Source: Alphaproteobacteria bacterium
GTDB lineage: Bacteria; Pseudomonadota; Alphaproteobacteria; Rhizobiales; Xanthobacteraceae
Length of the DNA: 32,781 bases
Assembly: GCA_005884765.1 (NCBI GenBank)
Contig: VAZV01000062.1
Span: 1-32,781 of the forward strand
Direction of reading: 5' to 3'
Shown here: positions 8,523 through 15,736 of the stretch, in pieces
How the letters are laid out: the number at the start of each line of letters is the position of its first letter
Position numbering within the stretch: position 1 is the first letter of the stretch
Notes under the pieces: model-generated
Database searches by the model: none
Seen by the model: only the letters and a program-made list of their open reading frames with translations
What the model was told of the DNA's origin: nothing
Position numbers and translations under genes: made by a program

Positions 8523-8910
8523 AGCCGGTGCCCTTGTGCGCGCGCATCGGAGTTCCGATGTTGGCAAATTCTACTTGGAACCGGTAGACCTTCAAGCCGC
8601 GCCGTCGCCCGCGCAGCAACAGCCGCCAGCCCGCGCCTCGCTTCGCCAAAATCAAACCGACGCCCGGGCCGTAACGCGCGGTAATCCGGACCGCCGAGCA
8701 GCAGCGGCTGCGGAAATCCCGCGTGCACACTTCCGCTCAAGGACCTCGGAGGATTTTTCAGGCGAAGACTAAAAACTTTACCTTGCCTAGTTTTCTGGTC
8801 TGCAGAGGTGCCCCCAAGAGGCGCGGCGATGCCGTCTCGCGGTCGACCAGCTCCCCGGTGCAACAAATTCGCAGCCATCATTTTATGGATGCGATAAGTG
8901 TCCACACCAC
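8523..8910. other. Intergenic stretch, no gene recognised
   Basis: Open frames on both strands are proline/arginine-rich shadows without ribosome sites or family resemblance. No promoter of the EcfG type was found here for the phasin. Confidence 0.4.
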
Positions 8911-9099
8911 CTAGGGCGCTAGGGATGGTTTTTGATTCGGCGCCTTAGAGTGCTCATGCTCAGTAATCCACTTGAGCGCGTCATCTTCCGCAATAAAGCC
9001 CTTGATTACTTCTGTTTCGCCATCGGGCCATAGAATATCGACCCCCCAGCCAGATCCGGGATTTTTCCGTGCCCCGAAAGTTGGTCGCTGCTCGAACAT
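8911..9099 (-). CDS. Small conserved hypothetical protein
   Basis: A 62-residue soluble protein: MFEQRPTFGARKNPGSGWGV, then DILWPDGETEVIKGF and DDALKWITEHEHSK. It looks like a compact beta-rich domain with a C-terminal helix, and is of a type I associate with Bradyrhizobium genomes. The ribosome site is weak. Function is unknown. Confidence 0.65.
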   Translation of the reverse strand: MFEQRPTFGARKNPGSGWGVDILWPDGETEVIKGFIAEDDALKWITEHEHSKAPNQKPSLAP

Positions 9100-9325
9100 G
9101 TCTCGACTATGCGCCTCTAGCTCACCGGTTCAAGCCAGCTATCCTGCCACAATCAAACTGTCCCACTCCCCGGAGATGGCGATTGCCGCCCCTAGGAGAG
9201 TCGCTGTGCGGGTTTGGTCCGGGCGCTCCTGAGGCGGACCGGCTCCTGAAAACGACCGGGCCGCCCGGCATGAAAGCGAGGCGCGGGCAGCTGGATAGCT
9301 GTGGTCCATTCAGCAAATAGCCGCT

Positions 9326-9559
9326 TCAGTTAGGCCAGCGTCGTCTGCAATAACTTTGGGATTGCCCCGCCGGAAAACCATTGCGCAAACTGTTCGCAAC
9401 GCAATCCCCAGAGCTCTTGGATGGAACGATGCAGACCGTACCGCCCCGTGCATGTGGTACGGCGACCTTTCCTGGCGGACAGGCCGCCTGTGCGTGTGCG
9501 GCAGATGTTGCGGTGAGCGCGCCAACGACTACTGCCATAATGGTCAAAACGGCTTTCAT
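9326..9559 (-). CDS. Small secreted hypothetical protein
   Basis: An excellent GGGAGGAA site precedes the ATG at 9559. Residues 1-25 form a clear Sec signal peptide (MKAVLTIMAVVVGALTATSA, cleavage after AHAQA), leaving a short cysteine-containing periplasmic protein of about 52 residues (ACPPGKVAVPHARGG, CIVPSKSSGDC). The last 18 residues (AGQSQSYCRRRWPN) look out of place. The neighbouring frame continues as FRRGNPKVIADDAGLTEAAI, so a late frameshift is likely. Function is unknown. Confidence 0.65.
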   Translation of the reverse strand: MKAVLTIMAVVVGALTATSAAHAQAACPPGKVAVPHARGGTVCIVPSKSSGDCVANSLRNGFPAGQSQSYCRRRWPN

Positions 9560-9827
9560 TGGTTTCCTCCCTGCCTACCTTTATGTCCTCGTCATCTGAA
9601 TAGATGGCCGCTCCGGATTGTTGTCCAGATTGAGCGCGGGACCGAAGCCCCGCGCCCTTGGTCGTTATCGCATGCGCGATCCGCTGGCGGTTACGCCTCC
9701 TTGCCGATCGGCGCCGGCGTCGAGCTCGGCCTCAAGGCGAAGAAATAATCCCGACCTCGAGTCGTTAAATTCATGGGCGGTTCAGCTATCGCCAGCTCAA
9801 ATGTAAGTCTAGTTTTGGAGGTCACCC

Positions 9828-10100
9828 ATGAATTTAAAGTCGCTAGCTAAGTTCAGCACAATTGCGGTCCTTGTGGCCCTGTCTCTTGCGACGTCTGCTC
9901 AAGCGCAAGGCTGGCGTTATGACGACGGCCGCGGATATGGGTACCGCCCCCGTTGTCTGTCGTCCGAAGGCATCAACGATAGCTTGGCGAGACAAGGCTT
10001 GTACCCACTTGCCAATGTCGGAGGCGATCCCTACGGGCGTTACATCTATATGCGAGTGTCCCGAGGGTATCAGGACGGGCTGAAGGCGAAGGGGAAATAA
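9828..10100 (+). CDS. Small secreted hypothetical protein
   Basis: A 90-residue protein with a GGAGG site seven bases before the ATG. Residues 1-26 are a Sec signal peptide (TIAVLVALSLATSAQAQ). The mature part is tyrosine/glycine-rich at first (GWRYDDGRGYGYRPR), then SSEGINDSLARQGLYPLANV, and ends DGLKAKGK. It resembles periplasmic proteins common in rhizobia whose role is unknown. Its TAA overlaps the next start codon (TAATG), so the two genes are translationally coupled. Confidence 0.75.
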   Translation: MNLKSLAKFSTIAVLVALSLATSAQAQGWRYDDGRGYGYRPRCLSSEGINDSLARQGLYPLANVGGDPYGRYIYMRVSRGYQDGLKAKGK

Positions 10101-10279
10101 TGACGCCTCGAGGTCCCGAAATTCCCAACCATCACGAGCGGCAGTTCATACAGCACTTGCAGGGCTCTGGCTGGGTGAAGGCATTCACAATGCGCTCGAG
10201 CCGCAGAGTCATTATTGAACGCCGGCTTTGCTACCGCGTCACCGATCAGGGCCTCGCTGCGAAAAAGAAGCGGGTCTAA
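10100..10279 (+). CDS. Small protein, possible shortened winged-helix
   Basis: A 59-residue frame whose ATG overlaps the stop of the preceding gene. It reads MTPRGPEIPNHHERQFIQHL, QGSGWVKAFTMRSSRRVI, then IERRLCYRVTDQGLAAKKK. The C-terminus (YRVTDQGLAAKK) has the look of the last strand of a winged-helix or transcriptional-regulator-like domain. The centre seems shortened compared with what such a domain needs, so an internal deletion is inferred. Function is unknown. Confidence 0.55.
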   Translation: MTPRGPEIPNHHERQFIQHLQGSGWVKAFTMRSSRRVIIERRLCYRVTDQGLAAKKKRV

Positions 10280-10633
10280 CTTGTCACAAAGCCGCCAAGA
10301 TAGAGCGTCGTTTGCCGCCGCGCGGTAGCCGCGCCCGTGCGTTCTTTCAGGTTGGTGCTGCAAAGTTTGGCCGTCGAGCCGGAGCGCTTTAGCGGCCTCG
10401 CGTGCGCCCGCTGCACCGGCGCAGCGTTCCCGATTTAACCCGCAGCGCGCGCATAAGGCCTAACTAATAAGCTTAACCAACGAGTTTTGTTGCACCGTCC
10501 TCCAAAGCAACCGAGGATTTTAGCGCCGGCTGTTCTCCTGATTTTTTACGAAGGGAAACGGCACCGCCCTCAGATAGTGAGCCCTATCGCCATCGGCGAC
10601 TTGTTCGCCTGCACGCGATTTTCATGAGCCTCG
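10280..10633. other. Intergenic stretch, only a short leader-like frame
   Basis: Nothing convincing is encoded. A 16-codon GTG frame (10577-10627, SPIAIGDLFACTRFS) is in frame with the following gene and ends in TGA just before it. It may be a former N-terminus cut off by a stop, or a leader peptide. Confidence 0.35.
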
Positions 10634-10906
10634 ATGATGCGAAAAGGCCTGAGCTCCCGCGTATTGACCGAGCGCGCCTCCAACGATCCGCAGCGCATGC
10701 GGGCACGCAAGACCGAGGCCAAGATCATGGAGATGATGCCGATCAGGGTGTGGCTATCCTGCACCGCGGTCGCGCGGCTGATCGGCATCCCCGATGATCG
10801 TAAAACCCGCGCCCGGCTCGATCGCCTGGCGCACGACGGCAAGATCGAACGCAAGCGCGAGCAGGGCACCCACGGCCCGGTCTATCTGTTCCGAAGGGTT
10901 TCGTGA
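10634..10906 (+). CDS. Small HTH-like hypothetical protein
   Basis: A 90-residue basic protein starting with a double ATG: MMRKGLSSRVLTERASNDPQ, then RKTEAKIMEMMPIRVWLSC, TAVARLIGIPDDRKTRARLD, and RLAHDGKIERKREQGTHG, ending VYLFRRVS. The spacing of the helices and the GKIERKREQG...VYLF wing suggest a winged-helix fold. First gene of a tight co-directional group: its TGA overlaps the GTG of the next frame. A role in plasmid or phage-type cargo is plausible from context only. Confidence 0.65.
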   Translation: MMRKGLSSRVLTERASNDPQRMRARKTEAKIMEMMPIRVWLSCTAVARLIGIPDDRKTRARLDRLAHDGKIERKREQGTHGPVYLFRRVS

Positions 10907-10962
10907 TTGTCGCTGCCTTGCTGGCTTTATGCGTCATCGGCTATATCGGGACCCTGCAATAG
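10903..10962 (+). CDS. 19-residue membrane micropeptide
   Basis: GTG at 10903 overlaps the TGA of the preceding gene (GTGA), typical of translational coupling. The peptide VIVAALLALCVIGYIGTLQ is wholly hydrophobic and long enough for one membrane pass. It is followed after twelve bases by the next start. A real micropeptide is inferred from coupling and hydrophobicity; it could also be chance. Confidence 0.4.
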   Translation: MIVAALLALCVIGYIGTLQ

Positions 10963-10974
10963 GGGAAGATCGCC

Positions 10975-11187
10975 TTGGCTTACTTTTCGGAGAACAACGA
11001 TAGAATCGAAAGGGGCGGCAAGATCGTTGCCGACATTTTCTGCGCCGCCATCATTTTGGTGTTCGCGGTTGCATTTTTTGGCATGCTGGGCGGCTTGCTC
11101 GCATTCATAATCCTTGAAGGGACTTTGTTGGCTGTAGATTACGTCGTGCCCCATCAGGATGACGTGTCAGGGGCAGTGATTAGGTAA
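10975..11187 (+). CDS. Small membrane protein
   Basis: TTG start preceded by AGGGGA. The 70 residues have a polar N-terminus (AYFSENNDRIERGGKIVAD) and then a long hydrophobic stretch of about 35 residues (FCAAIILVFAVAFFGMLGG, LLAFIILEGTLLAV), enough for one long or two short membrane passes. The short polar tail is DYVVPHQDDVSGAVIR. Function is unknown. It is the third gene of the small operon starting at 10634. Confidence 0.65.
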   Translation: MAYFSENNDRIERGGKIVADIFCAAIILVFAVAFFGMLGGLLAFIILEGTLLAVDYVVPHQDDVSGAVIR

Positions 11188-11215
11188 ATCGCCTTGCTGC
11201 GGCATGGTGCCACCA

Positions 11216-11462
11216 ATGAGCCGCGAACAGAAAATCACGCTCGGTGAAATGCGCGACATGGGTGTTCGCGGTCTGCTGATCTATTGCTCGGATTACCGGT
11301 GCAGCCACTCCGTCGCGATCAACGGAGATCTGGCGCGATCACGTCAGGCTATCCGACATCGAGCCGCTGTTTAGGTGTGAGGCCTGCGGCAAGAAAGGCG
11401 CCGACGTTCGCCCGGATTTTAACTGGAATAAGCAGCCCGTCGCGATGATGGACTATCGATAG
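11216..11462 (+). pseudogene. Small zinc-ribbon-like protein, frameshifted
   Basis: From the ATG at 11216: MSREQKITLGEMRDMGVRG, LLIYCSDYRCSHSVAINGD. The frame is then lost. The adjacent frame resumes DHVRLSDIEPLFRCEACGKK, GADVRPDFNWNKQPVAMMDY to the TAG at 11462. The total length is 3n+1, consistent with one indel near 11325. Two cysteine clusters (YCSDYRCSH and CEACG) suggest a zinc ribbon. The family is common in rhizobial accessory regions and has no assigned function. Confidence 0.65.
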
Positions 11463-11471
11463 GTGAGATGC

Positions 11472-11672
11472 ATGCCGAAGTTTATTTCCGACCGCCCATT
11501 CACTGACCGGCTCTATGTCGAGCTGGTCAACGCGGCACTCCTGAACGCTGGCGGCTCACCCGACCAATACCGCGCCGGCATCGAGCACGCGATCACAAAC
11601 GGCTGGTTATGGCGTCACGACAGCGGCACCTATTTCAAGTTCATCCCGGCCGGCGCGGAGCTGTTCGCATGA
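11472..11672 (+). CDS. Small conserved hypothetical protein
   Basis: 66 residues from the ATG at 11472, which follows AGGTGAG; a GTG nine bases earlier is also in frame. MPKFISDRPFTDRLYVELVN, AALLNAGGSPDQYRAGIEHA, ITNGWLWRHDSGTYFKFI, ending PAGAELFA. It reads as a small winged-helix-like fold (helix, helix, then GWLWRHDSGTYFKF wing) and starts ten bases after the preceding broken gene. Function is unknown. Confidence 0.65.
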   Translation: MPKFISDRPFTDRLYVELVNAALLNAGGSPDQYRAGIEHAITNGWLWRHDSGTYFKFIPAGAELFA

Positions 11673-11849
11673 TGCCACCCCGGGGCACCCCCGCCGTGGG
11701 GGGACGGGCGGCGCCGTGCGGGCGGCCCGACCGGCGACCACCCAAATGATCTGTATTTTGGCGCGCCGTTCCTTGCTACAAAAGCTCTAGGAGCAATTCA
11801 GCCGAGGCGCATCAAACCCGGTGACAGTCGCGCGGGTGGAGTTTTCAGT

Positions 11850-12170
11850 ATGCCCGAGTCTCCCTCAATCGTGCCGGGCAATCAGCAGGATTCTATCTCG
11901 TTGTCGATGATCTCGGCAGGCTCGGCACCGTCTGGCGCGAGGCCGATACGGAAGCGACGGATTACGAGACCGTCTTTCGCGACTTGCTGAGCGGCCAGTA
12001 CAATAATCCGGTTCGGGTCGTCAGCTTTCAACACCACTGAAGGCTGGTCGCGCGATGTCTCTGCCGAGATCGCCGAGGAGTTGCGGCAGCGGTGTGAAAT
12101 GGAGCGGCGGGAACTTCCCCCGAGCATTCGGCCTTTCATCGAGCGTTTGGACAAAACCATTGGCCGCTGA
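11850..12170 (+). pseudogene. Conserved hypothetical gene with two frameshifts
   Basis: A GGTGGAG site precedes the ATG at 11850. Three frames must be joined. MPESPSIVPGNQQ comes first. FYLVVDDLGRLGTVWREADT, ETVFRDLLSGQYNNPVRVV follow after an indel near 11890. NTTEGWSRDVSAEIAEELRQ to FIERLDKTIGR follow after one extra T in the TTT run at 12025-12027. The two indels compensate, and the codons between remain well preserved. The assembled protein matches a family of about 105 residues that I recognise from Bradyrhizobium, with unknown function. Confidence 0.65.
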
Positions 12171-12200
12171 CGGCGGCGGCAAGCTAGGACGAACGGGCTA

Positions 12201-12422
12201 ATGCAATTGGGGCCAGCGTCGGTCAACAAGATCACATGGCAGAAGGCCGGAAGCGTGACCGAGCCGGGCCGATACATGCTCACGTTGGGCTGGCTTATCG
12301 TTACAGCGGATGATCGCGCCATCTGGCCACAGTTTCCGAACGCAACGTTCACGCTCTTCAGGACCGGGAACGAAGCTGAAGAGGAATATCGTTTGGGCGC
12401 TTTCGAATTGCCCCGTGACTGA
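12201..12422 (+). CDS. Small conserved hypothetical protein
   Basis: A 73-residue frame: MQLGPASVNKITWQKAGSVT, EPGRYMLTLGWLIVTADDRA, IWPQFPNATFTLFRTGNEAE, ending YRLGAFELPRD. It looks like a compact beta-rich domain. The ribosome site is weak. Its stop overlaps the start region of the following gene, and it lies 30 bases after the broken gene upstream, so the group reads as one transcription unit. Function is unknown. Confidence 0.65.
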   Translation: MQLGPASVNKITWQKAGSVTEPGRYMLTLGWLIVTADDRAIWPQFPNATFTLFRTGNEAEEEYRLGAFELPRD

Positions 12423-12873
12423 GGGCGGCTGGAAGCGGCGATTTGATGTGCCAATACCGCTGTCTCGCGGACGCCAGATCCTCACACTGAGAGACGCCAG
12501 CAACTACATCACGAAGCTACCCAAGGCCGAGCACGAGGCGCCGGAATGGCAGGCAGCCATGGAAGCGCTGATCCTGGTCGCCGACTTGGGCGGCCCGAGG
12601 ATGTTCGTGCGGATCGGCGTGATGCGAGCGCTGCACCATAGCAAGCCAGCCCCGAAGATCGCGCCGCCCAGCAAGCGCGCGAAGGCATACAGCATCGTCC
12701 GATCAAAGAGCTGGTGCAAAGGTGGCCGGGGTGAGTTGCAGCCGCGCGGCACCCAGCATTTTCCCCAATCTGGCTGGAACGCCTGGCCACGGTCCCCGTT
12801 ATCGGACCGGCTTTGCCCTTGGCCGACGTTCCCATGCTCACGAACCTCACGTGGCGCAATTTCGCCGTCCTGA
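12415..12873 (+). CDS. Conserved hypothetical protein, possible stop-codon loss
   Basis: GTG at 12415 overlaps the end of the preceding gene. The first 75 or so residues look like a real family: WKRRFDVPIPLSRGRQILTL, RDASNYITKLPKAEHEAPEW, QAAMEALILVADLGGPRMFV, RIGVMRALHH. A basic tail KRAKAYSIVR follows, where similar proteins would be expected to end. Here the next codon is TCA (one change from TGA), and the frame runs on for about 55 low-quality residues to 12873, across the promoter at 12776. Read-through after a mutated stop is inferred. Function is unknown. Confidence 0.5.
   Translation: MTEGGWKRRFDVPIPLSRGRQILTLRDASNYITKLPKAEHEAPEWQAAMEALILVADLGGPRMFVRIGVMRALHHSKPAPKIAPPSKRAKAYSIVRSKSWCKGGRGELQPRGTQHFPQSGWNAWPRSPLSDRLCPWPTFPCSRTSRGAISPS
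12776..12800 (+). promoter_or_regulatory. EcfG-type promoter
   Basis: GGAAC (12776-12780), 16-base spacer, CGTT (12797-12800). This is a full match, 34 bases before the ATG at 12834, and supports that start over the in-frame ATG at 12813. Confidence 0.65.
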
Positions 12874-13250
12874 TTGCTGTCCTCGTAATTGCGAGCGGCT
12901 GCATAGCATGGGGCATTATCATCACAACCGACCGATCAGTCCGATCAGTATTACATAAGGGGGCCGTTACGCAGAAGGTCCTGCCCCTTAAGGTCGGTAG
13001 ATCCTCTCTAACGAACTCAAACTCCCCAGCTCTCGCGCCGAACGAAGACCAAAAAGCCGAAGCCCCCAAATTCCTCGCCGAGGAACGTGTCACTCAAAAG
13101 CCAACCGAGCCTTCCGACAGTGACGCCAATGCCAAGCTAGAGGATAGGCCGTGGCCTGGTAGAAAGGTCGAGAAGCGCAATTTCCAAAACTCGAAGCGCG
13201 ACGGCACGATGATTATTGTGAGAACGATATTTCCCCGATGGGCGCGATAA
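12834..13250 (+). CDS. Single-pass membrane protein, hypothetical
   Basis: 138 residues. After MLTNLTWRN a membrane helix FAVLIAVLVIASGCIAWGII anchors the protein. The rest is polar and proline/lysine/glutamate-rich, probably disordered and on the periplasmic side (NSPALAPNEDQKAEAPKFL, EERVTQKPTEPSDSDANAKL). No ribosome site is obvious. The EcfG promoter 34 bases upstream is the best argument that it is real. The last 20 residues may be out of frame. Confidence 0.55.
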   Translation: MLTNLTWRNFAVLIAVLVIASGCIAWGIIITTDRSVRSVLHKGAVTQKVLPLKVGRSSLTNSNSPALAPNEDQKAEAPKFLAEERVTQKPTEPSDSDANAKLEDRPWPGRKVEKRNFQNSKRDGTMIIVRTIFPRWAR

Positions 13251-13309
13251 GCATTGGCACTCGCCGTTCATGCACTCTTCGTCCCGATAAAGGATTAAGG
13301 CCGCAAGCG

Positions 13310-13493
13310 ATGACGACCAAAAGACGCCTTTGATCTGTGGTGGGAATGGGCGGAAAAGCCGCTCGACTGTCCGCTGACGATTGACGGCGATATCCATTAC
13401 CCGGTCATGGAGCTATCGCCGGAAGATCGGCGTGATTGCAACAAGGTCAATGAGGCTGTGCGCCGATATCGAGAACGCCAACCATGTACCTGA
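13310..13493 (+). pseudogene. Small conserved hypothetical gene, one-base frameshift
   Basis: ATG at 13310 opens MTTK and then stops (MTTKRRL). With one A removed from the AAAA run at 13319-13322 the frame continues AFDLWWEWAEKPLDCPLTID, GDIHYPVMELSPEDRRDCNK, VNEAVRRYRERQPCT to the TGA at 13493. The length is 3n+1. The restored protein is a recognisable small Bradyrhizobium/Rhodopseudomonas-type protein with unknown function. The indel lies in a homopolymer, so a sequencing error is possible. Confidence 0.7.
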
Positions 13494-13648
13494 ACTGCAT
13501 CGGCCGCCGCGTCGTCAGGTGCATGCTATTGACTCGTGTGGAGCGCCCAAAAGAAACGGCCCCAGCGCGGGGATGAGCTAACTAGGACCGTTCCGTGTCG
13601 GTTGGGCCCGGGTGGCGAGCGCACCCGACTATTTCAAAGAGGCGACCT

Positions 13649-13728
13649 TCATATAAACGCTATGACTAGGGCCATTGCGATCAGGGCGTTCACGCTGGTG
13701 ACGGCAATGCCGAGATAGAGACTGCCAT
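13649..13728 (-). pseudogene. Tiny membrane peptide, frameshifted
   Basis: A perfect AAGGAG site lies before the ATG at 13728, but its own frame ends after 12 codons. The neighbouring frame reads GSLYLGIAVTSVNALIAMAL and VIAFI to the TGA at 13649, which is one clean membrane helix. The length of 80 bases is one short of 27 codons. A lost base right after the ATG would restore MGSLYLGI.... A real 26-residue membrane peptide is inferred. Confidence 0.45.
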
Positions 13729-13924
13729 GGCGGGCTCCTTGTTCAACCACGAGAGGGTTCAAGGTCCGGAGCCTGCGGACCCCGGTCTGACGAAGGCATG
13801 GTCTCGTCAATCTGGGACAGATAATCAGCCACTTTCCCGACCCGCGGCTGCAACCTCCGGGTCCGCCGTTTTCCTCGCGAGGCTGAGAAGCGCCGCATCC
13901 AGCCGACATGCCCAAAAGTGAACA

Positions 13925-14164
13925 TTATTCGGGCGGCTTGAGTTCGTTGGAGAGGAAATAGTTGTAGACGGCGGTGGCCTGACGGAGTTTTTCCGCCTTC
14001 TTGAGCGCTTCAATGCGCTCAGCTCCGTGCGGCAGGTTCTTGACCTTTTCCTCGGTCTGACGGAGGTGCTCCGCCAGACGCTCGTCCAGCGACGCGGTTT
14101 GGTCTACCCTTCTGCGCAACAATGGGAACCTCCATCGATCCCTGCCGGCCGATTTAATCATCAC
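13925..14164 (-). CDS. Small helical hypothetical protein
   Basis: 79 residues. The core QTASLDERLAEHLRQTEEKV, KNLPHGAERIEALKKAEKLR, QATAVYNYFLSNELKPPE is helical and matches a common rhizobial small-protein type (LDERL..., LPPG..., LKPP ending). The first 20 residues (MMIKSAGRDRWRFPLLRRR) are basic and may not belong. There is no strong ribosome site and no better start. Function is unknown. Confidence 0.65.
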   Translation of the reverse strand: MMIKSAGRDRWRFPLLRRRVDQTASLDERLAEHLRQTEEKVKNLPHGAERIEALKKAEKLRQATAVYNYFLSNELKPPE

Positions 14165-14199
14165 GCTTCGCCGCTAGTTCCAATCCGCCGACCGGAATT

Positions 14200-14355
14200 T
14201 TAGAGGACATACTGCTTCCATCGACGGCCCTGCGACCGCCGCACTTTCGAGACTGGCTTCGCTGCGCGTGCTTCGATCTCTTGGGCGGCGGTCTTCAGGG
14301 CTTCACCCTTCGCTCCGGTGCCCAAGTTCAGTTCGCTCTGATCTTTCTGCCGCAT
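14200..14355 (-). CDS. 51-residue hypothetical protein
   Basis: MRQKDQSELNLGTGAKGEAL, KTAAQEIEARAAKPVSKVRR, SQGRRWKQYVL. The composition is coding-like, with a basic C-terminus. The ribosome site is weak. It lies about 100 bases downstream of a broken small gene on the same strand. Function is unknown; a nucleic-acid-binding role would be a guess from charge alone. Confidence 0.45.
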   Translation of the reverse strand: MRQKDQSELNLGTGAKGEALKTAAQEIEARAAKPVSKVRRSQGRRWKQYVL

Positions 14356-14455
14356 GGCTCGCACGAGATCGCCGCTCTACTGACCTCTTCCACCGTTCGG
14401 GCCTTCAGCGGCGCGCAGCCGCCTACTATGCCCTTGGCTGACTTCTGCGCTGCGG

Positions 14456-14639
14456 TCAGGCCGCCTTGTGGCGGCTCAGTCCCGCTGCCGGGACACAGCG
14501 CAGATCTCCCGAGGTGAGATCGACCGCCTTCGCCGCGCGCCCGCCGGATTTACCACCCCGGTTCCTTGATGACCTGGGCTTCGCGATCACTTGCCCGCTC
14601 GTCCGGCCGGGTAGGCCTCGTTATCCGGTGCTTGTCCAT
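14456..14639 (-). pseudogene. Small hypothetical gene, one-base frameshift
   Basis: ATG at 14639: MDKHRITRPTRPDERASDRE, AQVIKEPG, then the frame stops. With one base removed from the GGGGTGG run (14553-14559, read on the minus strand) it continues KSGGRAAKAVDLTSGDLRCV, PAAGLSRHKAA to the TGA at 14456. The length is 3n+1. Family and function are unknown. As with other genes here, the indel lies in a homopolymer. Confidence 0.55.
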
Positions 14640-14774
14640 CGAGCCGCGCCGTTGGTCCACGCCTTCTTCAGACCAACCTCGCGATGACGCGCTTGCGCTT
14701 CGCTGATCCTTCGCTGTCATCAGGCTGGATAGAGGACTTCCACGTCCAAGCGTCGTCCATACTCGGCACACAAG

Positions 14775-14802
14775 AAAAAGCCGCCTTTCGGGCGTCTAGG
14801 CT
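14775..14802 (-). terminator. Terminator of the CsbD gene
   Basis: On the minus strand, 20 bases after the CsbD stop, AGCC-TAGAC-GCC-CGAAA-GGC-GGCT is followed by TTTTT. The stem is imperfect, but the T-run follows directly. Confidence 0.55.
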
Positions 14803-14822
14803 AAGCTTCCTCCTGTGGCCGT

Positions 14823-15014
14823 TTACTTCTTGAAGGTGTCAGCCGCCTTTCGCGCGGCGTCCTTCACATTGCCCGCGGCCTTGTGCATGTCACCCTTTGC
14901 CTTGTCGGCTGTACCTTCGTGCTCCATTTCCTTGTCGCCGCTAACTTTGCCCGCTCCCTGTTTGACAGCTCCCTTGGTCTTCTCGGCAAATCCCTTCACG
15001 TGTTCCCGATCCAT
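14823..15014 (-). CDS. CsbD family stress protein
   Basis: 63 residues, PF05532: MDREHVKGFAEKTKGAVKQG, AGKVSGDKEMEHEGTADKAK, GDMHKAAGNVKDAARKAAD. It is lysine/glycine/alanine-rich and highly soluble with no membrane segment, as usual for CsbD proteins. These are induced under general stress (sigma-B in Bacillus, EcfG in alphaproteobacteria); their molecular role is unknown. An AGGAGG site precedes the ATG, an EcfG promoter lies 35 bases upstream, and a terminator follows, so it is a single-gene unit. Confidence 0.9.
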   Translation of the reverse strand: MDREHVKGFAEKTKGAVKQGAGKVSGDKEMEHEGTADKAKGDMHKAAGNVKDAARKAADTFKK

Positions 15015-15048
15015 TACTCACTCCTCCTAACCTGACGCAGATCGACTC

Positions 15049-15073
15049 AACGCCTCACGACGCTCAGCGTTCC
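15049..15073 (-). promoter_or_regulatory. EcfG-type promoter of csbD-like gene
   Basis: Minus strand GGAAC (15073-15069), 16-base spacer, CGTT (15052-15049), 35 bases before the CsbD start. This is a full consensus match in front of a classical general-stress gene. Confidence 0.8.
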
Positions 15074-15199
15074 GGATGAAAACCCAAATCGTAGTGTTAC
15101 AAAGTATACGGAGCGGTTTCGGCACGCCGCCGCAACTGCCTGCAGGCTTGCTTGATGATGAGAACGAGGGCACGCGGCAGAAAGCTCAGATGACGGCCG

Positions 15200-15403
15200 T
15201 CAGAGGCTCTCGGTTACCTGGCCTTGTTGCTTCCTAGACTTCTTGACGGCCTTCGCGATGACAGCCTCGGCGTCCAGAACGGCTGCTGCACGGTCCCACG
15301 ACTCGCCAGTCATAGTCTGCTTGCCATCGAGGATCACGGTCCACTTCCAGCTCCTCGGGCCGGATGTTTGCGATACGTGATACTCGATGCCTCGGTACAA
15401 CAT
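15200..15403 (-). CDS. Small conserved hypothetical protein
   Basis: 67 residues with AAAGGGAA before the ATG: MLYRGIEYHVSQTSGPRSWK, WTVILDGKQTMTGESWDRAA, AVLDAEAVIAKAVKKSRKQQ. A beta-strand half (YHVSQTSGPRSWKWTVILDG) is followed by a basic helix. This layout is typical of a small rhizobial protein of unknown function. It lies 19 bases downstream of the DUF3606 remnant on the same strand and may once have shared its EcfG promoter. Confidence 0.7.
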   Translation of the reverse strand: MLYRGIEYHVSQTSGPRSWKWTVILDGKQTMTGESWDRAAAVLDAEAVIAKAVKKSRKQQGQVTESL

Positions 15404-15424
15404 TGTCTTTTCCCTTTCCCCTTG

Positions 15425-15606
15425 CTATCGCGCGAGCCGGCGCTCCACCTTCTTCCGGCTGTTGCCGACCTTCTTGACGGCTTTCTTCACCGCCGGCTTC
15501 GATCGGCGGGACTTCCGCGCCTCATACCGGACCTCATAGTCCTGTCCACCCGCCACTAGCGCGCGGTCTCGCTTGCGCCCTCGGCTCGTTTTTTTTCTTT
15601 CGCCGT
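15425..15606 (-). pseudogene. DUF3606-like small protein, start codon lost and frameshifted
   Basis: The C-terminal part is well preserved: VAGGQDYEVRYEARKSRRSK, PAVKKAVKKVGNSRKKVERR, the DUF3606 pattern (PF12244). Upstream of it another frame reads AKEKKRAEGASETAR, which joins naturally to VAGGQ if the extra bases at the joint are removed. It begins with ACG (15604-15606) where ATG is expected, behind a GGAG site. Both start and frame therefore appear damaged, while the promoter remains perfect. An ORF starting at TTG 15658 overlaps the promoter and is not credible. Confidence 0.55.
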
Positions 15607-15630
15607 CCGCTCTCCGTTTGATGGCGAGGC

Positions 15631-15656
15631 AACGCCAACCAAAAAGGGTGAGTTCC
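15631..15656 (-). promoter_or_regulatory. EcfG-type promoter of the DUF3606-like gene
   Basis: Minus strand GGAAC (15656-15652), 17-base spacer, CGTT (15634-15631). This is a full match, 25 bases before the ACG that stands in place of a start codon. Confidence 0.6.
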
Positions 15657-15736
15657 AACCGGCTCGAGATAGGAACATCTCGGCGACACCGGCATTTCAG
15701 AATTGTACCGGTCGCCCCGCCGGTATTACTTCCAAG

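Noticed and set aside
12367..12394. GGAAC-N18-CGTT inside the 12201 gene
   Set aside because: Spacer 18, intragenic, and no gene start at a suitable distance.
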